Shown: piece after piece, positions 1 through 5,238 of the stretch
Layout of the letters: every line of letters starts with the position of its first letter
Numbering within the stretch: position 1 is the first letter of the stretch
Assembly: GCA_023457175.1 (NCBI GenBank)
Contig: JAEWMM010000152.1
Location: 1 to 5,238 of the forward strand
Reading direction: 5' to 3'
Length of the DNA stretch: 5,238 bases
Source: Bacillota bacterium
Lineage (GTDB): Bacteria; Bacillota; Clostridia; Oscillospirales; Ruminococcaceae
Notes under the pieces: generated by a model
What the model was told of the DNA's origin: nothing
The model's input: only the letters and a program-made list of their open reading frames with translations
The model's database searches: none
Translations under genes and position numbers: made by a program

Positions 1-248
1 CTCCAAGGTGCAAGACCCCGTTATCTGTTTTCCGGCGCCGATTGTCATGGCGTAATCCATTCCCGCCCAATTGCCTGCTGCGTGCCTCAGCAACCATTTG
101 GCTATCAGCCCACGTTTTATACATAAAATCGTTCCGAATGTGTGACTTTTTAACTAAATTCATTTTTCTATACATTTTTGCTAGTAAACACGCAGAAAGT
201 CTGATAAAATAAATACAAATAAATTGCAAGCTCAAGAAAGGATCCTGC
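1..248. other. Window edge: unassigned GC-rich stretch, then AT-rich leader
   Basis: Base composition changes near 120: the left part is GC-rich and looks like the edge of a gene, the right part is AT-rich intergenic DNA. No coding frame can be chosen. A plus-strand frame ends at a TAA at 53-55 and would be the last 17 residues of an upstream protein (ending CFPAPIVMA). A minus-strand frame could start at the ATG whose first base is 60 (MDYAMTIGAGKQ...) and run off the left edge, but it lacks a good ribosome binding site. A TATAAA reading on the minus strand near 115-120 could serve the latter. I recognise neither peptide. The AT-rich part holds the promoter and ribosome binding site of the gene at 249. 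Confidence 0.3.
182..210 (+). promoter_or_regulatory. Putative extended -10 promoter for the membrane protein gene
   Basis: TGATAAAAT at 202-210 is an extended -10 (TGn plus TAAAAT at 205-210). The -35 position 17 bp upstream reads TAGTAA (182-187), only 3 of 6 matches to TTGACA, so recognition would rely on the TGn element. Transcription would start near 217, leaving a leader of about 30 nt that contains AAGAAAGGA (234-242), a ribosome binding site 6 nt before the ATG at 249. Confidence 0.45.
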
Positions 249-1529
249 ATGACAAAGCTACTTGACGCTGCTTCTGCCCCCAACAACGCCCAGATTGCAA
301 AACGAATGTGCTTTATTCTTGCACTTTCGTTAATTGTCGCCGGATTTGCCCTGGAAACGCCAAAAAACATTTTAGACGGTCTTATCGCATATATTCTTTG
401 TTCAGACATTTTAATTACAGATTATTTCGTCATCGGCTCCATCGGTGCAGCGCTGGTGAATGCCGGCATCGTGACGTTAATTTCAATCGGCCTGACGCTG
501 CTGATTAAAACACCCTATAACGGCAGCACCATTTCGATGATGTTTTTAATGGCGGGCTTTTCGCTGTTTGGAAAAAACCCCATTAACATTTTGCCGTTTT
601 TTCTCGGCGTCTGGCTCTATGCAAGGGTTAAGGGGCAGCCAATGGCCCGCTATACCAACGCAGCGCTCTTTTCGACAACGCTGGCGCCAATTGTCAGCGA
701 CGTCCTGCTTAAAACCCCCGTGCATCCGTTACTGCGCCTGCCGCTGGCAATAAGCGTAGGCGCCCTGATTGGTTACATAATTATTCCGTTGGCCGAGCAC
801 GCTTTCTCAACCCATATGGGCTACACCCACTTTAACTACGGCTTTACCGGCGGGCTCATGGCGCTGATGCTCGCGTCGGTCACACAGGCGATGGGCGGCT
901 CAATTCAGACTGCCATGATCTGGTATGACGGTGTTCCAACCTCGATGCTGATTTATCTTATCGCACTCATCGTAGTGCTGATTGCGGTCGGTTTTGTGTT
1001 GTGCGGCTTTAACCTGCGAACCTACTGGCGCATTATGCGCCACTCGGGGCGATCCCCCACCGATTTTGTCATCACCGACGGCATCGGCGCGACGATGATG
1101 AACATGGGGCTGATGGGCAGCGTCTCACTGAGCTATGTGCTGCTGGTGGGCGGTGACCTCAACGGTCCCGTGTGCGGCGCTGTGCTCACGGCCATCGGCT
1201 TTGGCGCGGCCGGTGAGCATCCGAAGAACTCCACCCCCATCATGCTCGGCGTCTGGCTTGCCTCACATGTGATGGTTTCCAACGAGACCGACCCCGGCAT
1301 GCTGCTGGCAGCGCTATTTGGTACCGCGCTTGCGCCGATAGCCGGTCAGTTCGGCTGGTTTTACGGCATTGTCGCCGGTTTTTTGCATGCTGCCGTGGTG
1401 CTCGCGGTCGGCGCGCCCTGTGGTGGCTATAACCTTTACAATAACGGCTTTTCGGCAGGGCTGGTCGCGCTGGTCATGGTGTCTTTAATTCAGGGCATTT
1501 CGCTGCGGGGACGCAACCCCGACCGTTAA
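249..1529 (+). CDS. DUF1576-like polytopic membrane protein with internal duplication
   Basis: A 426-residue integral membrane protein. Hydrophobic segments run nearly end to end from about residue 20 to 418 (roughly 11-14 helices), and there is no cleavable signal peptide. The protein consists of two homologous halves. Residues 58-82 match 272-296 (DxxxxxxIGAxxxNxG). FGKNPINILPFFLGVWLYA (107-125) matches AGEHPKNSTPIMLGVWLAS (321-339). NAALFSTTLAPIVS (137-150) matches LAALFGTALAPIAG (353-366). A YxxxNxGFxxGLxALxxxSxxQ motif occurs at 192-213 and 394-415. Length and sequence character fit what I recall of the DUF1576 family of Firmicutes; the name is from memory, not a search. The duplicated, conserved Asn/Pro/Gly-rich membrane motifs suggest a transporter or channel, but substrate and mechanism are unknown. 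The start at 249 is supported by AAGAAAGGA 6 nt upstream. The first roughly 60 codons are more AT-rich than the rest. It appears to be a single-gene unit ending at the hairpin at 1589-1623. Confidence 0.75.
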   Translation: MTKLLDAASAPNNAQIAKRMCFILALSLIVAGFALETPKNILDGLIAYILCSDILITDYFVIGSIGAALVNAGIVTLISIGLTLLIKTPYNGSTISMMFLMAGFSLFGKNPINILPFFLGVWLYARVKGQPMARYTNAALFSTTLAPIVSDVLLKTPVHPLLRLPLAISVGALIGYIIIPLAEHAFSTHMGYTHFNYGFTGGLMALMLASVTQAMGGSIQTAMIWYDGVPTSMLIYLIALIVVLIAVGFVLCGFNLRTYWRIMRHSGRSPTDFVITDGIGATMMNMGLMGSVSLSYVLLVGGDLNGPVCGAVLTAIGFGAAGEHPKNSTPIMLGVWLASHVMVSNETDPGMLLAALFGTALAPIAGQFGWFYGIVAGFLHAAVVLAVGAPCGGYNLYNNGFSAGLVALVMVSLIQGISLRGRNPDR

Positions 1530-1562
1530 AGCCATGGGCTGGCCGCGCGCGCCTATTACAGG

Positions 1563-1585
1563 AATATAGCCAAACTGACTATATT
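1563..1585. repeat. 7-bp inverted repeat just before the terminator
   Basis: AATATAG (1563-1569) and CTATATT (1579-1585) are exact reverse complements separated by 9 nt. The element lies 33 nt after the stop of the membrane protein gene and 4 nt before the terminator stem. It could form a second weak hairpin in the 3' UTR. The right arm also contains TATATT, a possible -10, but no matching -35 is seen. Confidence 0.4.
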
Positions 1586-1588
1586 ATG

Positions 1589-1623
1589 AGCAGAAGGGGT
1601 AAAATGCCCCTTCTGCTTTGATT
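1589..1623 (+). terminator. Rho-independent terminator after the membrane protein gene
   Basis: GCAGAAGGGG (1590-1599) pairs perfectly with CCCCTTCTGC (1607-1616) around a 7-nt loop, and A1589-T1617 adds one pair. The stem is followed by TTTGATTT, an interrupted T tract. It lies about 60 nt downstream of the stop at 1529. Confidence 0.75.
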
Positions 1624-1706
1624 TGATCCTAATTCGAGATCACCGGGCTCAAATGCCATGCAGGCAGGGCCGGATTGGAGCTTATCAAGTATCGCAGCGC
1701 CCGCCC

Positions 1707-1731
1707 GAATATTAAAATTATTTTAACATTC
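1707..1731. repeat. 25-bp AT-rich near-perfect palindrome
   Basis: The core TTAAAAT (1712-1718), one central T (1719) and ATTTTAA (1720-1726) form a perfect inverted repeat. The arms continue outward through one A/C mismatch (1711/1727) into GAAT (1707-1710) and ATTC (1728-1731). It is embedded in GC-rich DNA about 100 bp upstream of the small membrane protein start. It could be an operator or a small hairpin; no T tract follows to make it a terminator. Confidence 0.5.
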
Positions 1732-1815
1732 AACCCCTCGGCCTGCCGCCGCTCTGGCCTCAAGCCGCAAATTTAGGGCTTTTCTTTTGTGACCCTGTGA
1801 GTTATGATAGGCTTT

Positions 1816-1822
1816 GAAAGGA
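1816..1822 (+). promoter_or_regulatory. Ribosome binding site deciding the start at 1834
   Basis: GAAAGGA, 11 nt before the ATG at 1834. It lies within the reading frame that would begin at 1804, where no Shine-Dalgarno sequence is seen upstream, so the shorter protein is favoured. Confidence 0.6.
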
Positions 1823-1833
1823 CGGATGTTAAA

Positions 1834-2022
1834 ATGTCATTAACTATGAGCGCCGTTGGCTTTACCCTTTGTATTGCGCTGATCGTCGTCTGCGTCATCG
1901 TGGATAAAAAACAGGGTGAAGACCGTTGCCGGCTGATTATATCCATCGCCGGTATCGTCGCGATGATGTGCCTGTTTTTCCTGCTGGTAAATCTCCTGCT
2001 GGCCGCGGGTGTGCTGAAATAA
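1834..2022 (+). CDS. Small two-helix membrane protein, function unknown
   Basis: A 62-residue protein with two hydrophobic segments, about residues 7-23 (VGFTLCIALIVVCVIV) and 33-59, joined by a short charged loop DKKQGEDRCR (24-33). The positive charge in the loop predicts a hairpin with the loop in the cytoplasm and both ends outside. I do not recognise the family and assign no function. The ATG at 1834 is preferred over the in-frame ATG at 1804, because GAAAGGA at 1816-1822 lies inside the longer version and is placed 11 nt before 1834. The TAA stop is at 2020-2022. It is a single gene between two terminator hairpins and converges on the acetyltransferase gene; no partner gene is evident. 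Good ribosome binding site, codon use like its neighbours and the flanking terminators support it as real. Confidence 0.65.
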   Translation: MSLTMSAVGFTLCIALIVVCVIVDKKQGEDRCRLIISIAGIVAMMCLFFLLVNLLLAAGVLK

Positions 2023-2093
2023 GGCTTTTACTATGCATTCGGGCGGCCTTTTACGTTTTTCGCTATCGCATTTAACCATTTTTTCACAAATAT

Positions 2094-2138
2094 AAAGCGC
2101 CGCCGACAAAGATTGACCTTTGTCGGCAGCGCTTTTTT
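2094..2138. terminator. Terminator between convergent genes, probably bidirectional
   Basis: The left arm 2094-2111 (core GCCGACAAAG) pairs with the right arm 2118-2135 (core CTTTGTCGGC) around the loop ATTGAC. There are 17 pairs with one C/A mismatch (2101/2128). On the plus strand six Ts follow (2133-2138), ideal for the small membrane protein gene ending at 2022. On the minus strand the stem begins a few bases after the acetyltransferase stop and is followed by TTTATATTTG, a weaker U-rich tail, so the hairpin likely serves both genes. Confidence 0.85.
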
Positions 2139-2141
2139 ATA

Positions 2142-2588
2142 TTATAATTTAAACTCCTTAACCATTTGCAGATAAGGGAATTCCTGAAAGCCGAGCTTTT
2201 GGTACAGGCTTTTGGCCCGCAGGTTATCCGGCGTTATCTCCAGGCGCATGCGCGCGAGCGACGGGCCGTATTCCGCTTCAATGGCTGCAAACAGCGCGCG
2301 GCCCAGCCCCAGAGAACGGTATTGGGCACAGATGAAGGCCTCCTCAATCCAAACCGTCAGGCCGCCGCCCTCGCAGGAGAAGGTTTTGGCGATCAGCGCA
2401 TAACCTGCCGGCTTGTCATTATGGATCAGCAGATATCCTTGCGCGTAGACGTCGGAGCGCATCATCTCGTCAAAGGTCGCCTCAATATTTTCCCTCGGAA
2501 TGGTATGCTGCACCGCGTCGGAGTCGTAAAACTGCTGCACCAGCCCGATGTAAGCGTCCCGATCTCCAAGCTCAACCTTTCTGACCAT
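2142..2588 (-). CDS. GNAT-family N-acetyltransferase
   Basis: A 148-residue single-domain protein of the GNAT (Gcn5-related) superfamily, which transfers an acetyl group from acetyl-CoA to an amine. The acetyl-CoA pyrophosphate-binding loop is visible as R91-S-L-G94-L-G96-R-A-L, following a beta strand with acidic residues (WIEEAFI, 80-86). The C-terminal part has the usual N122-x-x-A-x-x-L-Y-x-K-L-G-F sequence (122-134) of motif B. The length is typical of a minimal GNAT protein. The substrate cannot be inferred; small soluble GNATs modify proteins, amino acids, polyamines or antibiotics. AGAGGTGA (2599-2606) lies 10 nt before the ATG. The gene is 74 bp downstream of the second gap gene in the same direction, with a modest hairpin between and no clear promoter, so it may depend partly on readthrough. 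The stop abuts the terminator at 2094-2138. Confidence 0.9.
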   Translation of the reverse strand: MVRKVELGDRDAYIGLVQQFYDSDAVQHTIPRENIEATFDEMMRSDVYAQGYLLIHNDKPAGYALIAKTFSCEGGGLTVWIEEAFICAQYRSLGLGRALFAAIEAEYGPSLARMRLEITPDNLRAKSLYQKLGFQEFPYLQMVKEFKL

Positions 2589-2617
2589 TGTTTGCGCGTC
2601 ACCTCTCGTATCATTCT

Positions 2618-2645
2618 AAAAGGGCAAGATGCCGTCTGCCCCTCT
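2618..2645 (-). terminator. Modest terminator after the second gap gene
   Basis: On the minus strand GGGCA and TGCCC (plus-strand arms 2637-2641 and 2622-2626) form a 5-bp stem, extendable inward by two pairs with a one-base bulge and outward by A-U and G-U pairs. It is followed by TTTT (plus 2618-2621). The short stem and short tail suggest incomplete termination, leaving some transcription into the acetyltransferase gene. Confidence 0.5.
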
Positions 2646-2662
2646 TCGCCGTTATAGCGGGC

Positions 2663-3685
2663 CTAACGCGGCTGTGCGTCCACTGTAGCCATATGCTCGA
2701 CGAGCATGAGCACCTTGTTGGAATAACCCCATTCGTTATCGTACCACGCCAGCAGCTTGATGAAGTTGTCGTCGATCATAATGCCGGAACTGGCGTCAAA
2801 ATTACAGGTATGGGTATCCCCCAGAAAATCCAGCGAGACCACCTGCTCGTCATAATAGGCCATAACACCCTTCATGCTGGTTTCGGTCGCCTTTTTGATT
2901 GCGGCGCAAACCTCGTCATAGGTTGTCGGCTTTTCCAGACGGGCTGTGAGATCCACCACCGACACGTCGGCGGCGGGAATACGAAACGACATGCCGGTCA
3001 GCTTGCCCTTAACCTCGGGAATGACCAGTCCGCACGCCTTTGCGGCGCCCGTCGTCGAGGGAATAATATTTCCGAACACCGAACGGCCGGTGCGCCAGTC
3101 CTTCATCGAGCGGGCATCCACCACCTTCTGCTTGGCGGTCGCGGCGTGAATCGTAGACATCAGTCCCTGAATGATGCCAAACTCATCGTTTACCACCTTG
3201 ACCAGCGGCGCGAGGCAGTTGGTTGTGCAGGAGGCATTTGAAACCACCGTCATGTCGCTGGTGTAGCTGGTATGATTAACGCCCATGACAAAGGTTGGGG
3301 AACTATCCTTGGCCGGTGCGGTGATAACCACCTTTTTAGCGCCGGCGGCAAGGTGCGCGGCAGATTTTTCAGCCGTCACATAAGCGCCGGTCGACTCGAC
3401 AATATATTCGGCCCCGACCGCGCCCCACGGCACATTGGCGGCGTCCACTTCGCTGAAAACAGGAATCTTGACCCCGTCGAAGCTTAAACCCTTTTCGTAT
3501 ACCTCCACCGTGCCGGGGTAACGGCCAAAAGTGGAATCGTACTTCATCATATACTTCATATACTCAAGGTCAACATTGCGGTAGTTGACGGCGCAGATTT
3601 CAAAGCGCTCCGGCATCGCCAATGCCTGCCGAAGCACAACCCTGCCGATTCTTCCAAATCCGTTAATGCCGATTTTTACTGCCAT
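2663..3685 (-). CDS. gap: Type I glyceraldehyde-3-phosphate dehydrogenase, divergent paralog (probable NADP-type)
   Basis: A 340-residue GAPDH that interconverts glyceraldehyde 3-phosphate and 1,3-bisphosphoglycerate in central carbon metabolism; it is cytoplasmic and normally tetrameric. The Rossmann motif [10 protein letters not shown] is at 6-15, the active site SNASCTTNC has catalytic Cys153, His180 is the general base, and SFRIP and WYDNEWGYS are present, so it should be active. It differs from the neighbouring copy at the two residues known from Bacillus enzymes to set coenzyme choice. The Asp that binds the adenosine ribose (Asp32 in B. stearothermophilus numbering) is Tyr35, followed by Arg36, and Pro188 is Arg192 with Ala191 before it. 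This predicts tolerance of or preference for NADP(H) and perhaps a biosynthetic role, as in B. subtilis GapB; this is inference. The start is fixed by AGGAGG at 3695-3700, 9 nt upstream. The frame stays open for 108 codons further upstream, but that stretch has no family similarity. It has its own promoter and follows a terminator. Confidence 0.95.
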   Translation of the reverse strand: MAVKIGINGFGRIGRVVLRQALAMPERFEICAVNYRNVDLEYMKYMMKYDSTFGRYPGTVEVYEKGLSFDGVKIPVFSEVDAANVPWGAVGAEYIVESTGAYVTAEKSAAHLAAGAKKVVITAPAKDSSPTFVMGVNHTSYTSDMTVVSNASCTTNCLAPLVKVVNDEFGIIQGLMSTIHAATAKQKVVDARSMKDWRTGRSVFGNIIPSTTGAAKACGLVIPEVKGKLTGMSFRIPAADVSVVDLTARLEKPTTYDEVCAAIKKATETSMKGVMAYYDEQVVSLDFLGDTHTCNFDASSGIMIDDNFIKLLAWYDNEWGYSNKVLMLVEHMATVDAQPR

Positions 3686-3694
3686 TATGAAATT

Positions 3695-3700
3695 CCTCCT
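3695..3700 (-). promoter_or_regulatory. Consensus ribosome binding site of the second gap gene
   Basis: AGGAGG on the minus strand, 9 nt before the ATG at 3685. It decides the start, because the reading frame is open far upstream and an ATG at 4009 would give a spurious 108-residue extension. Confidence 0.85.
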
Positions 3701-3721
3701 GTCACAATCATGGGCATCCGC

Positions 3722-3739
3722 TACTATTGTGCTATTGTA
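3722..3739 (-). repeat. Direct repeat ACAATAG at the presumed transcription start
   Basis: On the minus strand the sequence reads TACAATAGCACAATAGTA: two copies of ACAATAG 8 bp apart (plus-strand CTATTGT at 3724-3730 and 3732-3738). The first overlaps the proposed -10 of the second gap gene. A repressor operator is possible but unproven. Confidence 0.3.
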
Positions 3740-3762
3740 ACATGGTCCGAGAAATGTGGCTA
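3734..3762 (-). promoter_or_regulatory. Putative promoter of the second gap gene
   Basis: On the minus strand an extended -10, TGTTACAAT (hexamer TACAAT, plus 3734-3739), lies 17 bp after a 4-of-6 -35, TAGCCA (plus 3757-3762). A further extended -10, TGTTATACT (hexamer at plus 3794-3799), with a poor -35 lies about 60 bp upstream and may be an alternative. Either would allow expression independent of the upstream gap gene. Confidence 0.5.
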
Positions 3763-3881
3763 GAGCGCGGATGGACAATAAATTGACCGTTTTAGTATAA
3801 CAATTTGGTAATTTTCGTAAGCGAATCGGCAATTTGTGCTTTTTATCAAATTTTTGACGTTTATTTCTATCCAAAGGTACC

Positions 3882-3926
3882 AAAAGCAGCCCTACCGAGA
3901 ATTTTTCTCCCGGTATGGCTGCTTTG
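3882..3926 (-). terminator. Terminator after the first gap gene
   Basis: On the minus strand AAAGCAGCC (plus 3917-3925) and its partner GGCTGCTTT (plus 3883-3891) close a long stem. It continues through one mismatch into TACCG/CGGTA pairing and a further short stem, around an A-rich loop. The tail is TTTTGG, so the T tract is short. It lies about 20 nt after the stop at 3946. Confidence 0.7.
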
Positions 3927-3945
3927 CATAAATTCCAGTGATTTC

Positions 3946-4974
<1,029 letters not shown>

Positions 4975-5010
4975 TCAAAAATATATGATCTGCATTCTTA
5001 TTTTGTTTAT

Positions 5011-5039
5011 TTTATATCACATAATTTATACAATGACAA
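5011..5039 (-). promoter_or_regulatory. Strong sigma-A-type promoter of the first gap gene
   Basis: On the minus strand TTGTCA (plus 5034-5039, 5 of 6 matches) is followed after exactly 17 bp by TATAAA (plus 5011-5016, 5 of 6), with a TGA extended -10. Transcription would begin near 5004, giving a leader of about 45 nt. This is the best promoter in the window, as expected for a glycolytic gene. Confidence 0.8.
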
Positions 5040-5145
5040 TAGTAATTAAAATTTTTGGTATAAATCACACAAAATAGAGGCGTTTTTTTGGAAACCAATT
5101 TCACGTCAGCAGGATTCTGAGTCCAATTTTTCCTATATTTAGAAA

Positions 5146-5175
5146 TTTTGTCGAATTTCGTTGTTTTGTGTCGAA
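5146..5175 (+). promoter_or_regulatory. Tandem Spo0A-box-like sites
   Basis: Two exact copies of TGTCGAA, the 0A-box core (known consensus TGNCGAA, extended TTTTGTCGAA), lie at 5149-5155 and 5169-5175 in the same orientation and 20 bp apart, close to two helical turns. The first is embedded in TTTTGTCGAAT, a full match to the extended site. They sit 50-80 bp before the possible plus-strand start at 5216/5228 and about 150 bp upstream of the gap transcription start. By eye I find no other TGTCGAA in the window. Confidence 0.55.
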
Positions 5176-5177
5176 GA

Positions 5178-5191
5178 TTATGATATCATAA
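5178..5191. repeat. Perfect 14-bp palindrome
   Basis: TTATGATATCATAA is its own reverse complement. It lies 2 bp after the second Spo0A-like box and contains two -10-like hexamers for the plus strand (TATGAT 5179-5184, TATCAT 5184-5189). It may be an operator overlapping a promoter of the gene cut at the window end. Confidence 0.4.
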
Positions 5192-5215
5192 ATTAACCCG
5201 TGGTGCTATTAAAAG

Positions 5216-5238
5216 ATGAGAGATTTAATGCAGACGGG
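5216..5238 (+). CDS. Possible start of a plus-strand gene, truncated by the window end
   Basis: Two in-frame ATGs at 5216 and 5228 open a frame (MRDLMQTG...) that is still open at the last base, with a TAA stop in the same frame at 5210-5212. For the ATG at 5228, GATGAG at 5215-5220 could be a weak Shine-Dalgarno sequence. The upstream arrangement of Spo0A-like boxes, -10-like hexamers and palindrome makes a promoter in this direction plausible. There is too little sequence to name a product. Confidence 0.25.

Larger units (their letters stand above)
1617..1833. other. Intergenic region without a recognisable gene
   Basis: About 215 bp between the terminator and the small membrane protein gene. 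No reading frame with a credible ribosome binding site is seen on either strand. It contains GC-rich patches (about 1640-1706 and 1736-1770) flanking the AT-rich near-palindrome at 1707-1731. TATGAT at 1803-1808 is a good -10 match just before the gene at 1834, but the nearest -35-like sequence, TTGTGA (1787-1792), is only 10 bp away, so I do not call a promoter there. Confidence 0.5.

Noticed and set aside
1653..1715. Short plus-strand frame (MPCRQGRIGAYQ...) in the intergenic region
   Set aside because: 20 residues, no Shine-Dalgarno sequence, no recognisable character, and it ends in the palindrome.
1783..1808. TTGTGA and TATGAT as a promoter for the small membrane protein
   Set aside because: The hexamers are only 10 bp apart, too close for a sigma-A promoter, and the start would leave almost no leader before the ribosome binding site.
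1840..2109. Minus-strand frame of 89 codons opposite the small membrane protein
   Set aside because: It starts inside the terminator hairpin and is rich in His, Gln and Asp as expected from antisense of a hydrophobic gene; the plus-strand frame has the ribosome binding site and helices.
2166..2657. Plus-strand frame opposite the acetyltransferase gene
   Set aside because: Shadow of the GNAT gene; the minus-strand protein has clear family motifs and a ribosome binding site, the plus-strand one has neither.
5083..5089. Run of seven Ts considered as a terminator tail
   Set aside because: No stable GC-rich hairpin precedes it on the plus strand.

Overview
The window looks like a chromosomal segment of a low-G+C-type Gram-positive anaerobe, most likely a clostridial (Oscillospiraceae/Ruminococcaceae-like) bacterium. 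The reasons are AGGAGG- and AAAGGA-type ribosome binding sites, AT-rich intergenic DNA with sigma-A-like promoters around GC-richer genes, a DUF1576-type membrane protein, and two close matches to the Spo0A box, which would imply a spore former. The genus is an inference. I see no rRNA, tRNA, CRISPR array, transposase or phage gene.

Layout. Positions 1-248 hold an unassignable GC-rich edge (about 1-120) and then an AT-rich leader with a promoter. Positions 249-1529 (+) encode a polytopic membrane protein built from two homologous halves (DUF1576-like, function unknown), followed by a terminator hairpin. Positions 1530-1833 are intergenic and contain a 7-bp inverted repeat, the terminator and a 25-bp AT-rich near-palindrome. 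Positions 1834-2022 (+) encode a 62-residue, two-helix membrane protein. It converges on a minus-strand GNAT acetyltransferase (2142-2588), and one strong hairpin lies between the two stops.

The right half is a tandem pair of type I glyceraldehyde-3-phosphate dehydrogenase genes on the minus strand. The upstream copy (3946-4959) is a standard NAD-type enzyme with a strong promoter of its own. The downstream copy (2663-3685) is about 62% identical to it by hand alignment. It keeps the catalytic Cys and His but changes both classical coenzyme-specificity positions (Asp to Tyr, Pro to Arg), which suggests NADP(H) use. A hairpin terminator and a separate promoter between them suggest they are independently expressed, perhaps a glycolytic/biosynthetic pair like GapA/GapB of Bacillus subtilis. 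The GNAT gene follows the second copy after a modest hairpin.

The right edge (4960-5238) is an AT-rich divergent intergenic region. It carries the promoter of the first gap gene, two TGTCGAA boxes 20 bp apart, a perfect 14-bp palindrome, and the possible first codons of a plus-strand gene cut by the window end. I do not see a convincing new multi-gene system. The most notable points are the coenzyme-switch signature in the second GAPDH and the tandem Spo0A-like boxes.
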